DNA from: Bacillota bacterium
Lineage (GTDB): Bacteria > Bacillota_I > Bacilli_A > RF39 > UBA660
NCBI GenBank assembly: GCA_015059285.1
Contig: SVAS01000001.1
Coordinates: forward strand, 132,217-196,216
Direction of reading: 5' to 3'
Length of the DNA stretch: 64,000 nucleotides
In this document: piece after piece, positions 18,092 to 27,285 of the stretch
How the letters are laid out: each line of letters starts with the position of its first letter
Numbering within the stretch: the stretch's first letter is position 1
Made by a program: the position numbers and the translations under genes
Notes under the pieces: model-generated
Database searches by the model: none
The model's input: only the letters and a program-made list of their open reading frames with translations
What the model was told of the DNA's origin: nothing

Positions 18092-18910
18092 ATGAATTTT
18101 TTTGAAAAGATACTTTATTTTTTACAAGGAGAAATGGTTGAACCAAAAACATTTGGATTATTTCACTTATTATGGTTAATTTTAGTAGTACTTGTTATTT
18201 GTATTTTATATACTAAAAAAAGTAATTATGGCGAAAAACAATTGAAGTTAGTATTAGGTATTTATGGCATAGTTGCTTTAATATTAGAAATATTAAAACA
18301 ACTAATTTGGTCATTTAATTATGATTTGATTTCAAATACTGTTAGTTGGGATTTTGAATGGTATGCGTTTCCATTTCAACTTTGTACAACACCTATATAT
18401 ATTAGTTTAATAAGTTTATGGTTAAAAAAAGGAGTTGTTAGAGATAGCCTTTTAGCATATATGTCATATATTACAATTATTGGAAGTATTACGACTATGA
18501 TTATGCCAGACAGTTGTTTTGTTAGTGATATATTAGTAAATATTCATACAATGTGGTTACATTTAGGAAGTTTTGTAGTATCAGTTTATCTACTTTTGAA
18601 TAAAGAAGTTAAAATAGATTTTTGTAGATTAAAACAAGCTATTATAGTATTTTTGATATTTGTTTTTATAGCTTTAAGTATGAATATTACAATATATAAT
18701 TTAGGTGTTTTAAATGGGGAAACATTTAATATGTTTTATATAAGTCCTTATTTTGTAAGTTCTTTACCAGTATTTGATATAATCCAAAAAAGTGTTCCTT
18801 ATATAATGTTTTTATTTATATATATTTTAGCTATCATTTTAGCATCTTTCATAGTTTTTGGTATTTCTAAATTGATAAGTAATAACTTATTAAAAAATAA
18901 TGAATTATAG
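18092..18910 (+). CDS. YwaF/TMEM164-family (TIGR02206) integral membrane protein
   Basis: A 272-residue protein with seven or eight membrane helices. The family hallmarks are present: an FHLLW segment at the first helix, the FPFQLCTTP segment in the middle and NIHTMWLH further on. The human relative TMEM164 is reported to act as an acyltransferase in lipid remodelling using a cysteine and a histidine; the equivalent C and H are present here, but activity of the bacterial proteins is not established. ATG follows AAGAGGGGTAGT. Confidence 0.8.
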   Translation: MNFFEKILYFLQGEMVEPKTFGLFHLLWLILVVLVICILYTKKSNYGEKQLKLVLGIYGIVALILEILKQLIWSFNYDLISNTVSWDFEWYAFPFQLCTTPIYISLISLWLKKGVVRDSLLAYMSYITIIGSITTMIMPDSCFVSDILVNIHTMWLHLGSFVVSVYLLLNKEVKIDFCRLKQAIIVFLIFVFIALSMNITIYNLGVLNGETFNMFYISPYFVSSLPVFDIIQKSVPYIMFLFIYILAIILASFIVFGISKLISNNLLKNNEL

Positions 18911-19064
18911 TTTATTAGCAGGTCTATAAAATGATTTGCTTTTTTCATGATATAATAAGGTTAAAAAATTATTTTGCAACCAATATTCAACAAAAAACAA
19001 CCAAAAAGTGGTGGTTTGCTACCAGTAGAAAACTGTAAAATGTTAATGAAAAGGAGGTATGAAA

Positions 19065-20597
19065 ATGAATAATAAATTTTCTGAAAATTTAAAAAAGATT
19101 AGAAAAGATAATAATCTTTCGCAAGAACAACTTGCAGATGAACTTGGTGTATCAAGACAGGCAATATCAAAATGGGAGTCATCTGTTGCATATCCTGAAA
19201 TGGATAAAATAATTACTTTATGTGAAAAATTCAATTTAAATATAGATGATTTATTGCATAAAGATATTAGAGAGATAAAAGGAGAAGAAGAAAGTAAAAG
19301 AAATTTAAATAAGTATGTGGATGACTTTTTAAACTTCATTACCAATACAATAAATATGTTTAGTAATATGAGTTTTAAAAGTAAATGTAAATGTTTATTT
19401 GAACAAATTATTATTGGAACAATATTACTTATTGTTTGTTTAATTATAGGAACCTTAGGACAAGATTTGTTATCTGGTATATTTGGTTTGATACCAAATA
19501 AAGTTTATTTTGTTCTTCATTCTATCCTTCATTTTATATATGGCATATTTGCTATTATGAGTTCAGTAGTAATAATGGTGCACATATTTAAAACAAGATA
19601 TTTAGATTATTATGAAAAGATAAAAAAAGATGTTACTAAAGATAAAAATGAAGGTAATAAAACTTTAGATCAAGAAGAAAAAACAGATAATAAGAATAAA
19701 GTATATTTTAAAAATAATGAAAACAAAATAATTATTAGAGATCCAAAACATAGTGAGTACAAATTTATAAATGGATTATTTAAGGGTATAGTTGGGACTA
19801 TTAAGTTTTTCACATTGTGCTTTTCATCTATTTTATTTGTATCATTAATTTCTTTATTTTGTTTCTTTGTGCTTTCATTTTTGATAGTTAAAACAGGATT
19901 AGTATTTGTAGGTTTATTATTAGTAATATTATCTTTAGCAATTATAAATATAGTATTGATATTACTTTTATTAAATTTTACATTTAATAGAAAAAATGAT
20001 AAAAAGAAAATGATATGGTCATTTGTTATATCACTTATTATGATTGGGGTAGGTAGTGGCTTAATTTTAGTAGGAACATTAAACTTTGAATATATTAAAA
20101 ATGATAAAGAAATTTTAAAAACAGAATATATAGAATTGGAAATGAGAAATGATTTAATATTTGGATATCATTATCCAGAAGTAGAATATATTGAAGCTAG
20201 TAATGATAATATTAAAATAGAATATACTGTAAATAAATATTGTGAGTTAAATCATTCGGATTTATCTGGTAAAGTAATGCATATATGGGCAAGTTGTGAA
20301 AACCCTATAAAATTAGTAAAGGAAGTAATAAATAAATTTAATGATAAAAAGATTATTTCAATAAATAATCAACTCCAAGATATCAAAATATATACTACAA
20401 AGGAAAATATTGATTTGTTAAAGATAAATTTTAGAGATTATAATGATTCTGAAGTACAAACACAAAATATGATTAACTCTTATGAAAACAAAATAAATGA
20501 ATTACAACAAAAAATAGATGAGTATGTAAAAAAAGAGTTGGAATACCAAGAAGAAATTAACAATTTAAAAGAAGAAACATATAATTGTAATGAATGA
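19065..20597 (+). CDS. XRE-family HTH regulator fused to a multi-pass membrane domain
   Basis: AAGGAGG at 19051-19057 is only one base from the ATG at 19059 and seven from the ATG at 19065, so I take the latter (510 residues). Residues 1-62 are a classical HTH_3 domain (LSQEQLADELGVSRQAISKWE). About six membrane helices follow between residues 110 and 345 with a lysine-rich loop, then an extracellular or cytoplasmic region ending in a coiled coil with heptads (NKINELQQKIDEYVKKELEY). Membrane-bound XRE regulators are uncommon but known in Bacillota. The target is unknown; the surface protein gene downstream is a candidate. Confidence 0.82.
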   Translation: MNNKFSENLKKIRKDNNLSQEQLADELGVSRQAISKWESSVAYPEMDKIITLCEKFNLNIDDLLHKDIREIKGEEESKRNLNKYVDDFLNFITNTINMFSNMSFKSKCKCLFEQIIIGTILLIVCLIIGTLGQDLLSGIFGLIPNKVYFVLHSILHFIYGIFAIMSSVVIMVHIFKTRYLDYYEKIKKDVTKDKNEGNKTLDQEEKTDNKNKVYFKNNENKIIIRDPKHSEYKFINGLFKGIVGTIKFFTLCFSSILFVSLISLFCFFVLSFLIVKTGLVFVGLLLVILSLAIINIVLILLLLNFTFNRKNDKKKMIWSFVISLIMIGVGSGLILVGTLNFEYIKNDKEILKTEYIELEMRNDLIFGYHYPEVEYIEASNDNIKIEYTVNKYCELNHSDLSGKVMHIWASCENPIKLVKEVINKFNDKKIISINNQLQDIKIYTTKENIDLLKINFRDYNDSEVQTQNMINSYENKINELQQKIDEYVKKELEYQEEINNLKEETYNCNE

Positions 20598-20623
20598 AAG
20601 ATAGTTAAAAACTATCTTTTTTT
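20597..20623 (+). terminator. Rho-independent terminator
   Basis: Perfect arms AAAGATAGTT and AACTATCTTT with an AAA loop and T tail. Confidence 0.85.
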
Positions 20624-20682
20624 GTAAACAAATGTATAAAAAATTAAAAATGTATAAATAGTTAGCACGTCTTCTATATTTA

Positions 20683-20691
20683 TGTTATAAT
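20683..20691 (+). promoter_or_regulatory. Extended -10 promoter of the surface protein gene
   Basis: TGTTATAAT is a perfect extended -10 element; no good -35 box is present at 17 bp, which fits an extended -10 promoter. Start codon is 25 bp downstream with AGAAGGAGATAGG between. Confidence 0.6.
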
Positions 20692-20716
20692 TAATAATAG
20701 AAGGAGATAGGATAAT

Positions 20717-22384
20717 ATGAAAATTGTAAAAAAAATATTAGGGGTTTTTGTATTGTTGATGGCTGTAATAATGTTCATGCCAAGCTACATTAAAGCGGCT
20801 GAAATGAGTGATGAGTTTAAATCATATTTAAATAAAGATGGAGAATTTGAAATTAATGCTGCAAAAGGGAAAACAGAAGAAGACTTAGCTTTATATTTAG
20901 ATTTTAAATATTCAAATGCAGATTTAGATTATAGTGTATGTTGGGATAAAATTTCAGATGATTTAAATTCATTTGAGTTTGGAATTCATTGTTGGGAAGA
21001 TGATGGAAAAGAAGAAAGACATACAGTAAACATCAAATATAATTATGATGAAAAAGTTAATAAAACAATCAATGAGTATTTGAATTCAGTTATTAAAGAA
21101 CAAAATATGTTCAAAGTATATGACTTAGAATTGGTAAGTTATTGGTTAAATACAGGTGCAGAAAATTCAGATGTTTTGGCTTTATATTCTGGGGAATTAA
21201 AAAAATTATTTGATTATAAAAATATTCAAGTATTTGCAGATGGTAGAGCGGGAGGAAACGATAAATTCATTACTAGTAATATGGGATTTGGTAGTTTCCA
21301 AAACAACGGAATAATTTATAAAATGGTTCCAGTATTAGGAGCAACAGCAGAGCATGTAATTTATATTGATGAAAACGTTGGTAATACTGAGGAAGAAGTA
21401 ATATCAGCTGTACAAAAGAGAATTGATAACTATTTTGGAAAAGGCAAAGTAACTGTTGAATTTGCCGGAGAAGGAATATATGACCTTTATATGGATGAAT
21501 ATGAATATGAAATAGAATATTGGCAAGAACAATATGATATTTTAAAACCGCAATTTGAGCAAGCTGAAGCAGATGTACAATTATATTGTGATACAAATTT
21601 ACCAGACTTTGATCAAAATATTTGTAATTCTAAACAAGAAATATGGTCTAATTTATTTCCACAAGTAGAAAATGCTAAATTTAATTTAGAATATGCTCAT
21701 ATTTATAAAGAAAATTTTATTGACGCTTGGAACGAAGAAAATGGCGAATATGAATTCTTAAAAGATGCTTATAATGGTTGGTACTTTTTCGCTCATATGC
21801 AATTTGGAGATTTAATGTATTCACCATTCTTTGTAGTAAAAAAAGATAGTTCAAAGATGGTAGAGCCATTTATTAAAACAGTTGACTCAACAACTAATGT
21901 AGAAATTAATACAAGTGCAACTTTACCATTAGATACTACTATTCAAGCTAACAAATTAACAAGTGGTACTGAATATGAAAGAATTCTTGAAATATTAAAT
22001 TTAACAGATAATGTAACATTTGATTTAAAATTATATTCTAATTCAATGGATAGATATATAACAAAATTAGAAGATGGTGCTTTTGAAGTAAAAATTCCGA
22101 TACCTGAAAATTTCAAAGGTAAAGATTTAGTTGTATATTACGTAAAAGAAGATGGAAAGAAAGAGTCATATACAGTTAATACAACTAAAGAACCAGGTTA
22201 TGCAATATTTACAACTAACCATTTTAGTATTTATACATTAGGATATACAGGAAATTCATCTATAGAAGTACCTGAAACATTTGATGGTATTAGTAGTAGT
22301 ATAATAATTTCAGTAATATCATTAATTGGTTTAACTTTAGCATCACTATATTTAAATAAAAGAAATAGTGTAAAATCAAATTAA
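20717..22384 (+). CDS. Large secreted, C-terminally anchored surface protein
   Basis: A 555-residue protein with an N-terminal signal peptide (MKIVKKILGVFVLLMAV..., likely cleaved after IKAAE) and a C-terminal hydrophobic helix preceded by VPETFDG and followed by LNKRNSVKSN. That layout mimics a sortase sorting signal, with VPETFD in place of LPxTG. The extracellular part is acidic, has a helical, possibly coiled-coil segment around residues 255-330 (YEYEIEYWQEQYDILKPQFEQ), and a late beta-rich domain of the kind seen in bacterial surface repeats (KNFKGKDLVVYYVKEDGKKE). Binding target unknown. Confidence 0.75.
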   Translation: MKIVKKILGVFVLLMAVIMFMPSYIKAAEMSDEFKSYLNKDGEFEINAAKGKTEEDLALYLDFKYSNADLDYSVCWDKISDDLNSFEFGIHCWEDDGKEERHTVNIKYNYDEKVNKTINEYLNSVIKEQNMFKVYDLELVSYWLNTGAENSDVLALYSGELKKLFDYKNIQVFADGRAGGNDKFITSNMGFGSFQNNGIIYKMVPVLGATAEHVIYIDENVGNTEEEVISAVQKRIDNYFGKGKVTVEFAGEGIYDLYMDEYEYEIEYWQEQYDILKPQFEQAEADVQLYCDTNLPDFDQNICNSKQEIWSNLFPQVENAKFNLEYAHIYKENFIDAWNEENGEYEFLKDAYNGWYFFAHMQFGDLMYSPFFVVKKDSSKMVEPFIKTVDSTTNVEINTSATLPLDTTIQANKLTSGTEYERILEILNLTDNVTFDLKLYSNSMDRYITKLEDGAFEVKIPIPENFKGKDLVVYYVKEDGKKESYTVNTTKEPGYAIFTTNHFSIYTLGYTGNSSIEVPETFDGISSSIIISVISLIGLTLASLYLNKRNSVKSN

Positions 22385-22400
22385 AAACTAATATAAGTAA

Positions 22401-22427
22401 AAAAAGTGGTAGAAATACTGCTTTTTT
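22401..22427 (+). terminator. Rho-independent terminator after the surface protein gene
   Basis: AAAAAGTGGTA pairs with TACTGCTTTTT (two wobbles), GAAA loop, T tail. The ~200 bp between this and the next terminator hold nothing I can identify. Confidence 0.75.
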
Positions 22428-22634
22428 GTGTGGAAAAAACAATATTATAATCAACTTCTGATTAAATTTTCACGATTATTAAAAAAAGAGTTTTTATTGT
22501 TATGTTAACAGTAACCATCAAAAAGATACGTTTAATATAGTTGTATAGTGTAGTGATTGAATTTAATTTTCTAGACTACTTTTGAATGAAAGTATATATA
22601 CTTTTAAAAGACGAAAATATGTTAATGAAAATTA

Positions 22635-22669
22635 AAAATAAGAATTTTAACTATTTTAATTCTTATTTT
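22635..22669. terminator. Bidirectional hairpin at the 3' end of the TetR gene
   Basis: Perfect 12-bp arms AAAATAAGAATT and AATTCTTATTTT; T-runs on both strands. It overlaps the stop codon of the minus-strand TetR gene. Confidence 0.8.
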
Positions 22670-23177
22670 TATATTCACTTATAATAATTTCATTTATTTC
22701 CTCAGGAGTTTCTTTACAACCATTATTTAACCATTTTTTAATAACGGCATTTAAACCTGATCTAAAAAATTCAATATGATAGTCTATATATTTATTATCG
22801 TAATATTTTTCTGCCAATTCAATACGATATTGAGCAGGGATGTTTAAAGAAATTGATTCTAATTTGAAATATGTTTTAAAGAAAATTTGGTTGTCTTTAA
22901 TGTATTTAAACATATTTAAATATCCATCAGGATTTTGTTTACTATTGTTAGATAATTGAAATCTAGCAAATTCAATTTCCATTTGTTGTTTTACTTTTTC
23001 TGCAAGATCATATATATCAATATAATTAGAATAAAAAGTAGAACGATTTAATCCAGCTATTTTACAAATGGTAGATACAGAAATTTCCTCAATGTTTTTC
23101 TTTTGAATCAATTGTAGAAACGTTTTTTCAATTTTTTCTACAGATGATTTTCTTTTTTTATTATTAGATATATTCAT
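22656..23177 (-). CDS. TetR/AcrR-family regulator
   Basis: A 173-residue regulator with an N-terminal TetR helix-turn-helix (ISVSTICKIAGLNRSTFYSNYIDIYDL, about residues 37-63) and a helical C-terminal domain of the short TetR_C type. GGAGG lies just upstream of its ATG on the minus strand. It is divergent from the operon at 23308, and the shared intergenic region contains two copies of CAACAANNGTTG, a plausible operator for this protein. Confidence 0.88.
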   Translation of the reverse strand: MNISNNKKRKSSVEKIEKTFLQLIQKKNIEEISVSTICKIAGLNRSTFYSNYIDIYDLAEKVKQQMEIEFARFQLSNNSKQNPDGYLNMFKYIKDNQIFFKTYFKLESISLNIPAQYRIELAEKYYDNKYIDYHIEFFRSGLNAVIKKWLNNGCKETPEEINEIIISEYKNKN

Positions 23178-23203
23178 ATTTAAACCTCCAAATTTTATTA
23201 TTC

Positions 23204-23283
23204 CAACAAAAGTTGAAAATTGTTGATTGTTTTTAAATATCCATAAACATTATAATATAAATGTAAGAAAACAACAAGTGTTG
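23204..23283. promoter_or_regulatory. Divergent regulatory region with two matching 12-bp dyads and a -10 box
   Basis: CAACAAAAGTTG at 23204-23215 and CAACAAGTGTTG at 23272-23283 are dyads with the same arms (CAAC/GTTG) at the same spacing. They bracket TATAAT at 23251-23256, the likely -10 of the rightward operon. The layout suggests that the TetR regulator represses both itself and the 23308 operon. Confidence 0.6.
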
Positions 23284-23307
23284 CTTTTTATAGATGGAGG
23301 TGAAAAT

Positions 23308-23571
23308 ATGTCTAAAATGGTAGAAGTTAATAAGAAAGTTGAAGAAACTTTAGTTGATGGATATAAGAAAGTAGAAGATACTGTTGTAGGTGGGTACAAA
23401 AAAATTGAAGATAAATTTGTTGATACTTTCTTAAAAAAAGAAGGAGAAACTACTGAAGAAGCAAAAGCAAGAATAATATCTGAACAAGAACAATTAGAAG
23501 AAAAAAATAAAGCCAAAGTAGAAGAAACATTAAAATTATCTAAAGAAATTAATGATAAATATGTAAAATAG
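23308..23571 (+). CDS. Small amphipathic helical-repeat protein
   Basis: The true start is ATG 23308 with GGAGGTGAAAAT upstream; the track's 23227 start is not supported. The 87-residue product has repeats of about 11 residues (VEETLVDGYKKV, VEDTVVGGYKKI, IEDKFVDTFLKK) that would form one long amphipathic helix, then a charged helix. Similar small proteins are frequent in Clostridia and Bacilli near TetR regulators; their function is not known to me. First gene of a three-gene operon with two membrane proteins. Confidence 0.75.
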   Translation: MSKMVEVNKKVEETLVDGYKKVEDTVVGGYKKIEDKFVDTFLKKEGETTEEAKARIISEQEQLEEKNKAKVEETLKLSKEINDKYVK

Positions 23572-23584
23572 TGTGGAGGAATAA

Positions 23585-23983
23585 ATGAAAAAAGAAACTT
23601 TACTAGAAATTATATTTGGTACAATTGGTGGATTAGTTTTCGCAATTGGTATGTGTATGTGTTTACTTCCTGAATGGAATTTATTGAAATCCGGTATTGT
23701 AGTGTCAACAATTGGGTTTATAGTTTTATTGTGTATTATACCTATCTATAGAAAAGATCGTCCCAAAAAAGTTAATAATAAAAAAACTGATTGGGGTTTG
23801 ATATTAACTTGGATAATTGGTGTAGTTGGGGCTTTAATTATGGGATTTGGTATGAGCAAAATAATGGTTGATAGTCCAGAAAAAATGGATATGATTATTG
23901 GAATGATAACAGGAGTTGTAGGACTATTAATTTGTGTACTAAATTATCCAATTTATTCATATTTAAAAAGTAATAAAAATTAA
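23585..23983 (+). CDS. Four-helix membrane protein
   Basis: A 132-residue protein with four membrane segments in two similar halves, each a pair of glycine-rich helices with a cytoplasmic lysine-rich loop between (IYRKDRPKKVNNKKTDW). Starts 13 bp after the helical-repeat gene with TGGAGGAATAA, and its TAA shares a base with the next ATG, so all three are one operon. Function unknown. Confidence 0.75.
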   Translation: MKKETLLEIIFGTIGGLVFAIGMCMCLLPEWNLLKSGIVVSTIGFIVLLCIIPIYRKDRPKKVNNKKTDWGLILTWIIGVVGALIMGFGMSKIMVDSPEKMDMIIGMITGVVGLLICVLNYPIYSYLKSNKN

Positions 23984-24648
23984 TGAATAAACTAATACAA
24001 CAGTTTAAAAAATTAAAAAAAGAAGATCGTATAATGTTCTTCTTGATATTTACAACAATAGGCAATATTTTTATGGCAATAGTAAAGTTTGTATTGTCAT
24101 TAACGTTACCATCTCTTTGGTTTTTTATCAATGCAATATTTATGATGGTTTTATCATTTGCTAGATTTTTTTCGATAAGGGATTATAAAAAAACCAAGTT
24201 AATTGAAGATAAAGAAGAAATACAAAAAATTGGATATAAAAATTATCTTACTAATGGGATTTTATTAGTAGTATTAGGAATAATGTATTTTTTTGTTAAT
24301 GTTTATATTTATTATAAAGGAACAAATACAACAATATATGAATATTTAACTTATTTAGTAGCATTAGTTGCATTCTGGTCTATTGGTTCTGCAATTTATG
24401 GAGTGGTTAAATATAAAAGAAATCATATGCCGATATTAAAGGCAGTAAAATTAACAAACTTTGCAAATGCTTTAACTTCGATAATGCTTACACAAATAGT
24501 ATTATTGGATACTTATGCTGATACAAAAGTTTATAATTCAAATTTAATAAATGGATTAACAGGTATGGGGATAGGAATAATAATTGTTATATTAGGTTTA
24601 TATATGATAATTGGTATAAATAAAATAAGAAAGATAGATGAACTTTGA
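23983..24648 (+). CDS. Six-helix membrane protein
   Basis: A 221-residue hydrophobic protein with about six helices and basic loops; no signature motif. The ATG overlaps the preceding stop (TAATG). It ends with TGA inside the terminator loop, one of several UGA stops showing the standard code. Last gene of the TetR-controlled operon. Confidence 0.75.
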   Translation: MNKLIQQFKKLKKEDRIMFFLIFTTIGNIFMAIVKFVLSLTLPSLWFFINAIFMMVLSFARFFSIRDYKKTKLIEDKEEIQKIGYKNYLTNGILLVVLGIMYFFVNVYIYYKGTNTTIYEYLTYLVALVAFWSIGSAIYGVVKYKRNHMPILKAVKLTNFANALTSIMLTQIVLLDTYADTKVYNSNLINGLTGMGIGIIIVILGLYMIIGINKIRKIDEL

Positions 24649-24661
24649 TTCTATCTTTTTT
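24630..24661 (+). terminator. Rho-independent terminator of the 23308 operon
   Basis: Perfect arms AAAGATAGA and TCTATCTTT, loop holding the TGA stop, long T-run. Confidence 0.85.
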
Positions 24662-24691
24662 TATGGTATCTTGTTGATGAATCAAGAGGGT

Positions 24692-24826
24692 ATAAAAAAA
24701 CTAACCCTAGTTAGGGGTTAGACTGTTACATCAATGGAGCGGTTGTCGAAGATATCTACAACTTTTCACTTCTTAACGATTTAATACATAAAATATCAAT
24801 CTCTAATAATATTTTATCACAAAAAT
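24692..24826 (-). ncRNA. Candidate noncoding RNA A downstream of hamB
   Basis: No ORF fits this interval. On the minus strand an extended -10 (TGATAAAAT, box at 24826-24821) leads into about 120 nt ending at a strong terminator, CTAACCC/GGGTTAG (24701-24721) followed by seven T. The body holds a hairpin with arms GTTGT/ACAAC directly followed by AACCGCTCCATTGA; the same 14-mer in the same orientation is found in candidate RNA B at 31.4 kb. Could alternatively be the 3' UTR of hamB plus an attachment-site remnant. Confidence 0.4.
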
Positions 24827-24846
24827 TAAAATTTGTATTAATAAAA

Positions 24847-27285
24847 TTAGTCAATATAATATTTTAACTCATTTAACAATATTTCATTTTCCTTGAAATT
24901 ATCTAATATAGTTTTTTTAATATAATAATAATCATTTTCTTTATATATATATTCTTTATATTTGTTTACAACCAATGAAGATAATTCAGGTGATAAACCA
25001 TCTTTAACGAAATAGATTTGAATTTCATCACTAGTACCATATTTTAGTGAATTATATTCATTATCGCTAATTAGTCCTTCTGAATTTAAAAACTCAACAA
25101 ATTTTAATAATGTAAAATCAATATAATTATCTTCTTCTTTAATTCTTAGTATGGCATAATTTATAATTTCTTTTTTTGTTAGTTTAGTTATATCTATATA
25201 TTGTGGTTTGAAGTCCTTTGGATTACGTTTTACTAATCCCCATCTTTCACCAACATAGATAGCGCGTTTGTTTTCAGAATGATGTATCCAATAATATACC
25301 ATGCGCGAGATTTTCTCTTTGAAGGTGGTATTGTTTTTTCTTTGCTCAAATAACATTTGATAATAATTTCTTGCTGCAATATTGTCTAAACGTCTGATGT
25401 TATTTTTATTATCAGAAATTAATTCTATATCTTTAAAGAAAACATAATAGACTTTATCAATTAACGAAATATCAGGATTTTTTTCTTTCAAGTATTGTAA
25501 TCTTTCTAGAATTTTTTCTTCGTTCTCTTTTATATTGAATTCTATAACATTAGCTTTTATTAACTTTTTTCCAATATCTGTTGTAACAGTTAGTTTTTCT
25601 TTTAATTCTTTCTCAACAGGATAATTAGATAAATTAATTAATGTTTGCAAATCGTTTTCAGAAATTTCCTTTTTGGATTTTTTTAATAGTGGATTATCTA
25701 CCTTATCATCTTTTATTCTTGGAAGAATGTTGTAGCGTAATCTTTCTTTAATAAAATCTAAATAATTATCATTAGAATTGACATCTTTTATAAAATAGAT
25801 ATTACTTATTAATTTAGAAATATTTATATTTTCAAAATTAAATATTTCACTATACCTATTTACTCTTCCTACAAGATTTTTTAATTGACCATAGGATAAA
25901 TTAGAATTTCCTATCTTCTTCTCGCATATAAACATTGTATCAAAAGGCATATTAACACCTTCTAGTAAAGTAGATGAGCAAAAAACATACTTTATAAACT
26001 CGTATTTTTTTACACAATCTTCTATATAAATTCTAACATTATCAGGCATTCCTCCAAAATGATAGACAATACCTTTTCTTAAATACGAAATTAAATCATA
26101 GTCTTTATCTATATATTCAGCTAGATTACTTATTATATTATCAATCTCAGGATCATCTATATCGTTTAAATATGTTGAAAATTCTTCAACAGCTTTTTTA
26201 ATCTTTACTGGTGAATTTAAATAAATAATATTCTTTTTACCTGAATGGTTTATAATAAATTTATATTTATCTTCTTCCATTTTTGAGTTAAATTGAACAA
26301 AATTATCAAACAATGAGTCATAATAATATTTTTGCTTAACGTTAAAGTCGGCTAAATAGTATTTGTTTGATTTTATAAGAGGGAGAGCTTTTATTTCTTT
26401 TAAAGTTAAAATATCACTACATTTTAATTGTAAATTTTCTGCTTTTTCTATAACAGGACTAAATAATTTTACAATTAAATTAGGATTTTTAAGTTGTAAT
26501 AAAATAATTACTTTGGTTAACAAAATGGAACGTTCTTTGTTATTAAAAATATTATGAGCTTCATCAATTAATAATGTATCAAAAGAGATCGAATTATTCC
26601 TATCAAAAACCAATTTAAATAATCTTTCTTGAGTTAAAACAAAAATATTATTTTTTCCCTTTATTATAGAATCATAATGAGTAATAATTTTAGGAGTTAA
26701 ATTGTAGTTTGAAAACATCTTTAATAAGTCATAGCGCACTTGATTTACTAGTACTTTAGTAGGCACAACGATACAAATATTTTTGCTTTTATAGTTATCT
26801 AATACATATTGTTTTATTAATTCAGTTTTTCCAAAAGATGTTGGAGCAATTATTACTGCATTTTCATCTGAATGCTTAAATTCTTTATTAATATCAATTT
26901 GTTGTTGTGTATAATATATTCCTGATGTCGTATTTTTGCTTTTTTCTAATGCTATCGTTTGAAATTTGTCATATATATTATTATCAAATTTTTGTTTGTC
27001 TAATAGTTTTAACATTTTAACAGTTGGTGAATTTTTTAAACAAGATGATATTTCATATAAAGGAGTATAATCTTTGGTCATTAATGAATAATTTAAAATT
27101 ATTTCATAACCAACAGAACGAGTTTCGTAATCATTACTATTCAATAATAAAAGTCCAACAGATAATAATTTAATATAATCACTATCATTAAGTTGTTCTT
27201 TTTTAAACAACATTAAATTTTCATATATTTCCTTAAAACCACTAGATTTTAATAAATTTTGAATTTGAATTTTACTATTATTCAT
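24847..27285 (-). CDS. hamB: HamB-like superfamily 2 helicase of a Hachiman defence system
   Basis: An 812-residue SF2 helicase. Walker A is APTSFGKTE (about residues 148-156), motif II is DEAH (241-244), the second RecA domain has CSSTLLEGVNMP and motif VI GRVNRY. The N-terminal ~120 and C-terminal ~250 residues are helicase-specific additions. The gene overlaps the upstream hamA-like gene by 8 bp. In Hachiman, HamB senses damaged or phage DNA and activates the HamA nuclease. The assignment rests on helicase type, gene order and the DUF1837-like partner; a search was not possible. Confidence 0.82.
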   Translation of the reverse strand: MNNSKIQIQNLLKSSGFKEIYENLMLFKKEQLNDSDYIKLLSVGLLLLNSNDYETRSVGYEIILNYSLMTKDYTPLYEISSCLKNSPTVKMLKLLDKQKFDNNIYDKFQTIALEKSKNTTSGIYYTQQQIDINKEFKHSDENAVIIAPTSFGKTELIKQYVLDNYKSKNICIVVPTKVLVNQVRYDLLKMFSNYNLTPKIITHYDSIIKGKNNIFVLTQERLFKLVFDRNNSISFDTLLIDEAHNIFNNKERSILLTKVIILLQLKNPNLIVKLFSPVIEKAENLQLKCSDILTLKEIKALPLIKSNKYYLADFNVKQKYYYDSLFDNFVQFNSKMEEDKYKFIINHSGKKNIIYLNSPVKIKKAVEEFSTYLNDIDDPEIDNIISNLAEYIDKDYDLISYLRKGIVYHFGGMPDNVRIYIEDCVKKYEFIKYVFCSSTLLEGVNMPFDTMFICEKKIGNSNLSYGQLKNLVGRVNRYSEIFNFENINISKLISNIYFIKDVNSNDNYLDFIKERLRYNILPRIKDDKVDNPLLKKSKKEISENDLQTLINLSNYPVEKELKEKLTVTTDIGKKLIKANVIEFNIKENEEKILERLQYLKEKNPDISLIDKVYYVFFKDIELISDNKNNIRRLDNIAARNYYQMLFEQRKNNTTFKEKISRMVYYWIHHSENKRAIYVGERWGLVKRNPKDFKPQYIDITKLTKKEIINYAILRIKEEDNYIDFTLLKFVEFLNSEGLISDNEYNSLKYGTSDEIQIYFVKDGLSPELSSLVVNKYKEYIYKENDYYYIKKTILDNFKENEILLNELKYYID

